Source: Clostridia bacterium
Lineage (GTDB): Bacteria; Bacillota; Clostridia; Christensenellales; Christensenellaceae
DNA length: 64,000 nt
Reading direction: 5' to 3'
Assembly: GCA_017439085.1 (NCBI GenBank)
Contig: JAFRTU010000005.1
Coordinates: forward strand, 36,167-100,166
Shown: positions 57,098-64,000 of the stretch, piece after piece
Layout: each line of letters opens with the position of its first letter
How positions within the stretch are numbered: position 1 is the first letter of the stretch
The notes under the pieces: generated by a model
The model's database searches: none
The model's input: the letters and a program-made list of their open reading frames with translations, nothing else
What the model was told of the DNA's origin: nothing
Translations under genes and position numbers: made by a program

Positions 57098-57898
57098 TTA
57101 CCTCCGTATCAGGTTCCCTATGGTGACGGGAACGTTAATGAGCCTGCATAAGATGATGAGGGCCGACACCACTATGAGGAATACATAGTCTTTGAGTACC
57201 GGCTTTCCTATGTCATAGTTTCGAAGATCCCCGGTGTATCCTCTTGCTTCCATTCCGAGATAGAGCTCATTGGCTTTGTCGTAGCTTCGGAGCAGAAGCT
57301 GTCCCAGGAAGGATCCCCAGCTTGAAATGTGGAGCCCCTTCTGTCCCGGAGCACGGAGCGAATACGCCTCGGTCATGTTCGCGACCTCTTCAATCATGAC
57401 GGTTATATATCTGAACGTCAGGAGGAATAAAGAGATGAGTATCCTTGGAAGCCTCAGCATCGAAAGGGCTGCGCATATGTCATATATGGAATTCGTGGCT
57501 ATGAGGACATATGAGGCCTCTACGGCCAGGAAGCCCTTTACCGTCATCGTGAAGAAGGAAACGGCTCCCCTTGACAGCCTGAAACCGTTTATGACGAGAT
57601 ATGGATCCCTGTCAAAAAAGATGTTCAGTATACCCATGAAGAGTATGAAGGGGAGCACGTATCGGATCTTTCGGAGACTCTCGGAAAAACTCAGCTCCGC
57701 AAGGCGGAACATGAAAACAGGGTAGAGGAACATCATAAGGATACCGGTCAGATCATACTTATCAAAGGACATCAGGGTCACGATGTATATGAACGTGACA
57801 AGAAGAATGAAAAGAGTGTGTATCCCGTGTATGTAACTTGTTCCTGCCGAAAGCTCGTCCAGCCTGCGGAGGTCGCTGAGTTTTCTGTTTATCTCCAT
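57098..57898 (-). CDS. cbiQ: Nickel/cobalt ECF transporter T-component
   Basis: 266 residues with about five to six membrane helices. The coupling helices contain the conserved LYLGMEARGYTGDLR (ARG motif) near the end and RAPGQKGL. CbiQ links the ATPase to the substrate-binding CbiM. Middle gene of the cbiMQO operon; the substrate is decided by CbiM. Start ATG at 57898, 36 bases after cbiM. Confidence 0.9.
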   Translation of the reverse strand: MEINRKLSDLRRLDELSAGTSYIHGIHTLFILLVTFIYIVTLMSFDKYDLTGILMMFLYPVFMFRLAELSFSESLRKIRYVLPFILFMGILNIFFDRDPYLVINGFRLSRGAVSFFTMTVKGFLAVEASYVLIATNSIYDICAALSMLRLPRILISLFLLTFRYITVMIEEVANMTEAYSLRAPGQKGLHISSWGSFLGQLLLRSYDKANELYLGMEARGYTGDLRNYDIGKPVLKDYVFLIVVSALIILCRLINVPVTIGNLIRR

Positions 57899-57934
57899 TA
57901 TCTGTCCTTGTCTATATACCCGTTTGTCTTCTTA

Positions 57935-58999
57935 TCAGGCAACAGCAGTCTTCTTCTTTCTGAAGAATCCGCCGAGTATGCAGATTATGACTACTACTGC
58001 TGCAACTATCAGGGAACCGACGATCCCTGATACGGTAGTTCCTATTGCCGACTCGTTATCCTTGAATGCATAGTCAGGAAGGAATGCCACGCTGTCCTGG
58101 ACCTTCTGGGCCGATTCGGAGAGCGGGCTCGACAGACCGAATTCCTCCTCATCAAGTCCCATATTTGCAGCATATCCGCCGTCTTCATTTCCGAAGAGAG
58201 CCCATTCAAGTCCGTCGGGGTTGGAGCTTGCGATGAGGGAGAGTCCGCCGCCGACTACGAGAGTCACGACTGCAAGGACTGCGATGACTCCCTTTAAGGA
58301 CATCTTCTTCTTGCCGTCCCTTTCACTGACTTCGTTGTCCCTTAAGAGCTCAGGTCTTGCCTCGTTAACGAACAGTAGAACGGCACTCGTGATGAGTCCT
58401 TCCACCAGTCCGATGGCGAGATGGATCGGGAGCATGAGGGCTACAAAAGTCCCGAAGGGGAGTTCAGTGATACCTGAGATCGTCGTCTCAAGGACTACCG
58501 AGAAGGCTCCGAGCTGAAGGGTCACTACGCATCCCAGTATGGAAGCAAGTATTATCTTAGCCCTTGTCGCCGCAGCCTCACCCATCTTCTGGAACAGGTT
58601 GCTCTTCATGATGGGCCGCCATATGAGATAGTATCCCACGAAGCATCCGTAGAAGGCCATGTTCCAGATGTTCGCACCCAGGGCCATAAGGCCTCCGTCT
58701 GCAAAGAAAAGACATTGGATAGCGAGGATCACCACCATTGAGAGGAATCCTGCCTGAGGTCCCAAGAGAGCAGAGAGGAGCATACCTCCGCACATGTGTC
58801 CCGATGATCCGGTACCGGGAATGGTATAGTTGATCATCTGCCCTGCGAATACGAGTGCCGCTGTGACTGCCATCGTAGGAAGCTTGCTCGTTTCTTCATC
58901 CTTATTCAGCTTGTGAGCTGAAATACCAGCTGTTACGCCACTTGCGGCGTACATGGTTATTGCTACCGCCGGAGCGAGTAGCGCGTCTGCCATATGCAT
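57935..58999 (-). CDS. cbiM: Nickel/cobalt substrate-binding CbiM with fused N-like domain
   Basis: 354 residues. It begins Met-His-Met-Ala-Asp, with the second-residue His that binds Ni/Co in CbiM/NikM proteins. The first 210 residues hold the seven-helix CbiM domain (GSSGHMCGGMLLSALLGPQAGF). Then a second part with the PDGLEWALFG motif and a final membrane helix looks like a CbiN/NikN-type domain fused to it. The presence of larC in the window makes nickel more likely than cobalt, but the motifs allow both. GGAGG precedes the ATG, and a leader of about 130 bases lies upstream. Confidence 0.93.
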   Translation of the reverse strand: MHMADALLAPAVAITMYAASGVTAGISAHKLNKDEETSKLPTMAVTAALVFAGQMINYTIPGTGSSGHMCGGMLLSALLGPQAGFLSMVVILAIQCLFFADGGLMALGANIWNMAFYGCFVGYYLIWRPIMKSNLFQKMGEAAATRAKIILASILGCVVTLQLGAFSVVLETTISGITELPFGTFVALMLPIHLAIGLVEGLITSAVLLFVNEARPELLRDNEVSERDGKKKMSLKGVIAVLAVVTLVVGGGLSLIASSNPDGLEWALFGNEDGGYAANMGLDEEEFGLSSPLSESAQKVQDSVAFLPDYAFKDNESAIGTTVSGIVGSLIVAAVVVIICILGGFFRKKKTAVA

Positions 59000-59085
59000 A
59001 AAAAACCTCCTTGAATATGGTATAAAGTCATACTTTCAAGTATTAGTTATGTGCCTTCAGGCAAATATAAAATGTTGGGATCAAT

Positions 59086-59166
59086 AAAAAGAGCACTTCG
59101 GTGCAATGGTATGAACTACTGATTCAATCTTTCATAATTATACGCCGTAAGGCAGATTTATGGCAA
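59086..59166 (-). promoter_or_regulatory. cbiM promoter and leader hairpin
   Basis: On the minus strand TTGCCA (complement 59161-59166), 18-base spacer, TATAAT (complement 59137-59142). The leader carries a GCAC-CGAA-GTGC hairpin followed by CTCTTTTT (59086-59104), a weak terminator-like element, and a perfect ATACTT-GA-AAGTAT repeat lies at 59030-59043. May be a metal-responsive control region; not a riboswitch class I recognise. Confidence 0.45.
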
Positions 59167-59264
59167 TATCATCCGTTTTTCCCATATATTGCGATCTCTT
59201 TAAGGTTCCTTTAAGTTTGATGTCTTATCATTGGCTCAATAGAAACAGAATGGAGGAAGTCATT

Positions 59265-60647
59265 ATGAAAAAGCTCATATGCATCATATTATCAGCATTG
59301 CTGATGATCTCCGTGATCTCGGGATGCAGCAACAGCACCGGTTCATCTTCCGGTACACAGAAACAGGGCAGTCATGAAGGATCGGTAGGTCCTGGGAAGC
59401 CGCCTGAAGGACACGGAGGCCCCGGAGGATCATCATCAGGAGATATAGAGTATTCGGGAGCTGTCGAGATAACCGAGGAAACAGAATTAAAGGATGAGGA
59501 GATATCTTCGTCTAGCAGTGATGAGAGCGCAATACTGATATCCTCTTCAGATGAAGTTTCCATTGAAAACGTCAAGGTGGAAAAGAGCGGTGATTCGGAT
59601 GGCGGAGACAACTGCAACTTCTATGGACTCAATGCAGGGATACTCGTAAAGGGAGGATCCGTGACGACGATATCAGGAAGCACCATAACAACAGACGCTG
59701 AAGGAGCGAACGGAGTGTTCTCATATGGCGGCAACGGAGGCAAAAACGGCGGAGAAGGAGACGGGACTACGGTGGTCATCAGGGATTCCACCATCACGAC
59801 CACAGGAAACGGATCCGGAGGGATAATGACCACGGGAGGAGGCATCACATACGCCTATGACCTGACAGTGACTACAGGCGGAAGGTCCTCCGCAGCCATA
59901 AGGACGGACAGGGGAGGAGGACAGGTATATGTGGACGGAGGGACCTATACCTCGAACGGACTCGGTTCTCCTGCGATCTACTCCACAGCGGAGATCCACG
60001 TTGCCAATGCGACTCTGGTCTCGAATCTTTCCGAGGGAGTCTGCATAGAAGGACTGAACTCCATTGAACTCACAGACTGTGACCTTACAGCCAGCAACAC
60101 GAAATGCAACGGGAATGCGACCTTCCTGGATACGATAATGATATATCAGTCGATGTCCGGAGACGCAGACAGCGGTACATCCTCTTTCACCATGACGGGA
60201 GGTTCTCTTACAAGCAAGAGCGGGCACGTGTTCCATGTCACCAATACCTCTGCAGTCATAACACTGAAGGGCGTCAGCATAATTAACGAAGACAGTGACA
60301 ATGTCCTAATCTCGGTCTGCGATGACGGCTGGAGCGGAGGGGAGAATACAGCGACCTTTATAGCTGGATCCCAGGAACTCAAGGGAGCGGTGCTCGTGGG
60401 CGATGATTCCACGCTGAACCTGGAGCTTACGGAAGGAAGCACCTTTGAAGGATATGTTTCAGGAGAGATCGTTAATGCAAAGGGAGAAACAGTCTCGACT
60501 GAAGCAGGAACCGTGAAGGTCACCCTTGATTCCACAAGCAAATGGATACTGACGGGGGATTCCTACATCACAGAGTTCGAGGGAGATACTTCAAATATTA
60601 TAACCAATGGTTTCACGGTTTACGTGAACGGGAAAGCGATCGTCTGA
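59265..60647 (+). CDS. Lipoprotein with Ser/Gly-rich linker and beta-helix
   Basis: 460 residues from the ATG at 59265 (GGAGGAAG upstream). The lipobox VISG-Cys21 follows a clear signal. A Gly/Ser/Pro linker (about 25-65) precedes a long stretch of beta-helix-like rungs with repeated TTxGxGxGG/TISGSTITT units, ending in a strand-rich region. It is a surface-anchored protein that may bind carbohydrate or act as an adhesin, judged from composition only. It reads divergently from cbiM. Single gene. Confidence 0.75.
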   Translation: MKKLICIILSALLMISVISGCSNSTGSSSGTQKQGSHEGSVGPGKPPEGHGGPGGSSSGDIEYSGAVEITEETELKDEEISSSSSDESAILISSSDEVSIENVKVEKSGDSDGGDNCNFYGLNAGILVKGGSVTTISGSTITTDAEGANGVFSYGGNGGKNGGEGDGTTVVIRDSTITTTGNGSGGIMTTGGGITYAYDLTVTTGGRSSAAIRTDRGGGQVYVDGGTYTSNGLGSPAIYSTAEIHVANATLVSNLSEGVCIEGLNSIELTDCDLTASNTKCNGNATFLDTIMIYQSMSGDADSGTSSFTMTGGSLTSKSGHVFHVTNTSAVITLKGVSIINEDSDNVLISVCDDGWSGGENTATFIAGSQELKGAVLVGDDSTLNLELTEGSTFEGYVSGEIVNAKGETVSTEAGTVKVTLDSTSKWILTGDSYITEFEGDTSNIITNGFTVYVNGKAIV

Positions 60648-60763
60648 GACGGTCAGGATATCGAAACTCTTCTGCGGTAATTTCTGCCGCAGGAGAGGTT
60701 TTTGCGTATCAGAGAAGCGGCACGGACTGTATAATAATAGTATAAAAGAGAGGAGGCCCCTGT

Positions 60764-61738
60764 ATGGATAAGAGGACAAGAGTTTTGAATGCTATGGACA
60801 AGCTTCCCGTCGATCATGTGCCCGTCGGGTTCTGGTTCCATTTTGACGGAGAAGAGACAAAGGGAGAGGAGTGCGTACAGGCTCACCTCAGATACTACAG
60901 AGAGACGGATCTCGATTTCCTGAAGATCATGAACGACGGATACTCCTCATATCCGCTGCCGGATACCGTGAAGACGGCAAAGGATCTCTGGGATCTGAAG
61001 CCCCTCGGAAAGGACCACCCCTGGATAAAGGACCAGGTCTGGAGAGCAAAGAGGATAGTGGAGGAGATAGGTCAGGAAAGATGTGTCTTCTATAACGTGT
61101 TTGCTCCGTTCTCGTTCATAAGGAACGGCAAGAGGAACGCCCTCATAATGGATTTCCTTCGTGAGGATAAGCTGGCAGTGATGCACGCCATAGATATAGT
61201 GGCGGAGGACGCTGCTCTGCTTTCACAGCTTCTCATACAGGAGGCAGGATGCGATGGGATCTACTACTGCGTACAGGGCGGTGAGAAGGACAGGTTCACC
61301 ATAGAGGAGTATAAGGAGATAGTGGCTCCGAGCGACCTCTACGTGCTCGAGCATGCCAACAGATATTCCGACTATAACATAATGCACTGCTGCGGATGGG
61401 CCGGGGCCAAGAACAACATAGAACTCTGGCAGGATTATCCCGTGAAGTGCGTGAACTGGGCGGTATTCGTGGAAGAACTTCCTCTTCCGGAAGGCAGGGC
61501 ATTCTTCGGAGACAAGGCGATCCTCGGAGGCTTCGAGACACTGCATCTTGATGCCAGCCTCGGGAAATACAAGGGCATAATGTACTCCGGACAGAAGAAG
61601 GAGATAGAGGACTTCACGAGGGATACTATCCTTACCTTCGGAAAGAGGGGACTTATGCTCGGAGGAGACTGTACGATCGCCACATGGCTCGACCATGATA
61701 GGATAAAGTGGATAGTCGATATAGCAAGGAGCCTCTGA
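60764..61738 (+). CDS. UroD-family methyltransferase-like protein
   Basis: 324 residues. The barrel resembles uroporphyrinogen decarboxylase and MtaA/CmuA corrinoid methyltransferases. MHCCGW in the C-terminal half gives a His-Cys pair as in the zinc site of the methyltransferases, and true UroD arginine motifs are missing, so decarboxylation of uroporphyrinogen is unlikely. A corrinoid protein is not encoded next to it. GGAGG precedes the ATG. Single gene, with a long inverted repeat downstream. Confidence 0.78.
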   Translation: MDKRTRVLNAMDKLPVDHVPVGFWFHFDGEETKGEECVQAHLRYYRETDLDFLKIMNDGYSSYPLPDTVKTAKDLWDLKPLGKDHPWIKDQVWRAKRIVEEIGQERCVFYNVFAPFSFIRNGKRNALIMDFLREDKLAVMHAIDIVAEDAALLSQLLIQEAGCDGIYYCVQGGEKDRFTIEEYKEIVAPSDLYVLEHANRYSDYNIMHCCGWAGAKNNIELWQDYPVKCVNWAVFVEELPLPEGRAFFGDKAILGGFETLHLDASLGKYKGIMYSGQKKEIEDFTRDTILTFGKRGLMLGGDCTIATWLDHDRIKWIVDIARSL

Positions 61739-61753
61739 TATATCGAAGATAAT

Positions 61754-61790
61754 CATGGACATACGCCTCTTCTCGGGGCGTATGTCCATG
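61754..61790. repeat. Perfect 14-bp inverted repeat between operons
   Basis: CATGGACATACGCC (61754-61767) is exactly inverted at 61777-61790. It may end the UroD-family transcript, though no T-run follows directly. Confidence 0.7.
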
Positions 61791-61872
61791 TAAGGGGATA
61801 TATAAAATATTTTTCGGAAAGGTGCAATAAAATCGGGCTTCCGTCCGTTAATTAAGTGAAAGGACGGAAGAT

Positions 61873-62439
61873 ATGCAGGCGACGATGATTTCAGGAACCA
61901 TATCAGAAACACGGAGAAAAACGGATCTCGATGCTGTCATAAGCGACATAGCAGGCGGCAGTAGAGAGGCTTTGAGGGAGCTCTATTCAGAATGCTCTAG
62001 GGGGATATATTCCTATGCCCTGTCCATACTGAAGAACGCTTCCGATGCGGAGGACGCTCTGCATGACGTGTTCATAAAAGTCTACGAGAGCGCACCATCC
62101 TATAAAGGCAGGAACAAGGCCATGAACTGGATGCTCACGATCACGAGGAACATCTGCTACTCCAGATTCCGTGAGATGAGGAATACGGCCGAGATGCCGG
62201 AGGAATACGCGCTTCCCGACACGGTCTCCTCATCAGTGGAGGACAGGATGGTGTTAAGAGCATGCCTTGACAGCCTGAATGACGACGAAAGGGAGATACT
62301 GGTGCTGAAAGCCTCGGGAGGGCTCAGGTTCAGGGAGATCTCAGCCTTGACAGAGATGCCTTTAGGGACCGTCCTTTCAAAATACAGGAGAGCCATAACA
62401 AAACTTAACAGGCTCTTCTCTCAGGAGGAATCAAAATGA
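61873..62439 (+). CDS. ECF-type RNA polymerase sigma factor
   Basis: 188 residues. Region 2 lies near residues 30-100 (LYSECSRGIYSYALSILKNASDAEDALHDVFIKVYE, then NWMLTITRNICYSRFRE) and region 4 near 125-185 (LNDDEREILVLKASGGLRFREISALTEMPLGTVLSKYRRAITKL). Region 3 is absent, as in ECF sigmas. It directs polymerase to stress or envelope promoters after release from its anti-sigma, encoded by the next gene with a four-base overlap. GGAAGAT precedes the ATG. Its own promoter motif is not clear. Confidence 0.92.
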   Translation: MQATMISGTISETRRKTDLDAVISDIAGGSREALRELYSECSRGIYSYALSILKNASDAEDALHDVFIKVYESAPSYKGRNKAMNWMLTITRNICYSRFREMRNTAEMPEEYALPDTVSSSVEDRMVLRACLDSLNDDEREILVLKASGGLRFREISALTEMPLGTVLSKYRRAITKLNRLFSQEESK

Positions 62440-63998
62440 ACGGAAAAGAGATAGAAGAAAAGGTAAAAAACGCATTTGAGTTAAGCGTGCCCGACATCTC
62501 GGACAGGATCATGAACGATCTTCCTGAAAGGAAAGGAGAAGTCATGATGGAAAAGGATAAATCTGAAGGCGTGAAGGTGGCTGATATAGGGAACAGAAGG
62601 AAGGCCATGAGGAGGATCGTTTCCGTAGCGGCAGTACTGCTCCTCATAGTAACGGGAATCGCAGGCTATGCCGTATACGACAGGAACATGAGATCCGTTA
62701 ACACCGTGTCCCTTGACGTGAACCCCAGCGTCGAGATCGAGGTGAACAGGAAGGAGAAGGTCCTCACGGTAACTCCGAAGAACGAGGACGGAAAGAAGAT
62801 AATTGGAAGCATGGACTTCAGGGGCAGCAGCCTCGAGGTCACCGTGAATGCTCTTCTCGGATCGATGCTGAAGAACGGATATCTGAGCGAGCTCTCGAAC
62901 TCCATACTGCTGACGGTAAAGGGAAAAGATGCCGAGACCCTGAGGCAGAAGCTCTCCTCTGAGATAGACAGCTATCTTAAGGAAGGGGATTTCCTTCCGG
63001 CCGTGCTCAGCGTAACGGATGAGGAAAAAGAGGATGACGGATTCTCCGAGATAGCGGAGACCTACGGGATCTCAAGGGGAAAGGCAAGGCTCATAGCCGC
63101 AGTTCACGACGAGGATCAGAAGCATTCCCTGGAAGAGCTATCCAAGATGACAGTTAATGAGCTGAACCTCCTCCTAGGAAGAAAGGAACAGAAGTCCCCT
63201 GCAGGAATTAGCAGCAGCGGAGAGGCGAGCAGCAAGGCATACATGGCGGCAGAGGAAGCGGAGGATATAGCTCTTGCCCATGCAGGAGCCGACAGGGAAA
63301 GCGTGAACTTCGACGGTCCTTCAGAACTGGACTTTGAGGACGGAGTCATGTGCTATGAAGTAGAGTTCACATACGAAGGATATGAATACGATTACGAGAT
63401 AGACGCCATTACCGGAAAGGTCCTGAAACACGAGAAACAGAAGCTCGAAAAGGACGATGACGATGATGAGAAGATCCCTGCCAATACCGAAGACAAAGCT
63501 ATAGGGGTCTCCAAGGCAAAGGCGATAGCTCTCAGGGATTCCGGAGTCGGGGAGGATGAGGCCCTGTTCGAAAAGGCAGTTCTTGAGAAAGAGGACGGAA
63601 AGATCATATATGAGATAGAGTTCATATCGGACGATATCGAATATGAGTACGAGATAGATGCCTTTTCCGGTAAGATCCTTAAAAAGGACAAGGAGAAGGA
63701 GGATAAGCCTTCCGGTACAGTAAAGCCCGATAAGGACGACGATGACGATGATGACGATGATGATGTCAAGGAGCCGGAAAAGAGCGAGTCATATATAGGA
63801 GCATCAAAGGCAAAGAGCATCGCGCTCTCCAATGCCGGGATAAAGGCAAAGGATGCAAAAGAACTCAAGTGCACCCTTGATAAGGAGGACGGGATCTACG
63901 AAGTAGAGTTCAAATATAACGGCTATGAATACGAATATGACATAGATGCCGTTACCGGAAAGATACTTAAGACGGAGAAGGAAAAGGACGACAACTAA
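62436..63998 (+). CDS. RsgI-like anti-sigma factor with three PepSY domains
   Basis: 520 residues. A short cytoplasmic part (1-58) probably binds the sigma factor; one membrane helix spans about 60-82. Outside follows the RsgI-type segment VSLDVNPSVEIEVN, with the Asn-Pro bond (96-97) at which RsgI proteins are known to cut themselves. Three PepSY-like repeats of about 65 residues follow (ending YDYEIDAITGKVLK, YEYEIDAFSGKILK and YEYDIDAVTGKILK), joined by Asp/Glu/Lys-rich linkers including a run of ten Asp. Known RsgI proteins end in carbohydrate-binding domains instead. The repeats could sense a metal or peptide; that is inference. Confidence 0.85.
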   Translation: MNGKEIEEKVKNAFELSVPDISDRIMNDLPERKGEVMMEKDKSEGVKVADIGNRRKAMRRIVSVAAVLLLIVTGIAGYAVYDRNMRSVNTVSLDVNPSVEIEVNRKEKVLTVTPKNEDGKKIIGSMDFRGSSLEVTVNALLGSMLKNGYLSELSNSILLTVKGKDAETLRQKLSSEIDSYLKEGDFLPAVLSVTDEEKEDDGFSEIAETYGISRGKARLIAAVHDEDQKHSLEELSKMTVNELNLLLGRKEQKSPAGISSSGEASSKAYMAAEEAEDIALAHAGADRESVNFDGPSELDFEDGVMCYEVEFTYEGYEYDYEIDAITGKVLKHEKQKLEKDDDDDEKIPANTEDKAIGVSKAKAIALRDSGVGEDEALFEKAVLEKEDGKIIYEIEFISDDIEYEYEIDAFSGKILKKDKEKEDKPSGTVKPDKDDDDDDDDDDVKEPEKSESYIGASKAKSIALSNAGIKAKDAKELKCTLDKEDGIYEVEFKYNGYEYEYDIDAVTGKILKTEKEKDDN

Positions 63999-64000
63999 GG

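Noticed and set aside
60764..61738. Haem-biosynthesis uroporphyrinogen decarboxylase (hemE)
   Set aside because: The N-terminal arginine motif of HemE is missing and a HCCG metal site is present, as in methyltransferase relatives.

Overview
The window looks like chromosomal DNA of an anaerobic, probably gut-type member of the Bacillota (Clostridia-like). Signs for this are Firmicutes-type lipoproteins, strong GGAGG ribosome-binding sites, an ssrA tag reading ANENVAVAA, a PhoPR pair with 11-bp direct repeats, AhrC/ArgR-like boxes, an RsgI-like anti-sigma factor, and heavy use of AGG/AGA and ATA codons. The family is not resolved. There is no phage, insertion sequence or CRISPR array; about 60 genes sit in short operons separated by clear intrinsic terminators.

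Layout. 1-7.6 kb: partial PlsC-like acyltransferase and a YfcC-type transporter, a lipoprotein, then homocysteine methyltransferase / small unknown / smpB / tmRNA on the minus strand, a YARHG lipoprotein and a LysR regulator. 7.7-15.3 kb: a heterodimeric ABC exporter, an M14 peptidase, a lipoprotein, tRNA-Pro, a LUD protein and a hexulose-phosphate-synthase-like gene (HxlA-like). 15.4-18.5 kb: a promoter, a tandem RNA motif, a large TerD-like protein and its own signal peptidase. 18.5-25.2 kb: manA; larC plus an ECF S-component behind an attenuator-like leader; a ZTP riboswitch driving separate IMP cyclohydrolase and AICAR transformylase genes; an amidohydrolase. 25.3-30.5 kb (minus): MFS, phospholipase-C-like protein, and five consecutive SIS genes resembling 6-phospho-3-hexuloisomerase (HxlB). 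30.8-36 kb (minus): Na/phosphate symporter and PhoPR, with matching candidate Pho boxes, and a polyol-phosphate dehydrogenase relative.

36-44 kb: divIC/ftsB-like gene, M29-like aminopeptidase, 5-oxoproline transporter (DUF969/DUF979) with pyroglutamyl peptidase, a PatB-type lyase, an initiator tRNA with an extra T-arm base, and an acyl carrier protein. 44-53 kb: an MFS transporter with a cytoplasmic GH20 hexosaminidase carrying a GNAT_C-like tail, a three-gene unknown cluster, pgi, a second M14 peptidase with ArgR-like boxes, and fucO. 54-64 kb: DUF4097-type protein, tRNA-Ala, YwaF-like membrane protein, CbiMQO nickel/cobalt importer, beta-helix lipoprotein, UroD-family protein, and an ECF sigma / RsgI-like anti-sigma pair.

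Themes. Peptide scavenging (two M14, one M29, Pcp, 5-oxoproline import) appears partly tied together by shared ArgR-like boxes. Metal handling (larC with a His-rich insert, ECF S-component, CbiMQO) points to a nickel-pincer enzyme elsewhere. Phosphate uptake appears self-contained. The least explained elements are the five-gene SIS array, the tandem RNA motif ahead of the TerD-like gene, and the 47-49 kb membrane / unknown / zinc-ribbon cluster.
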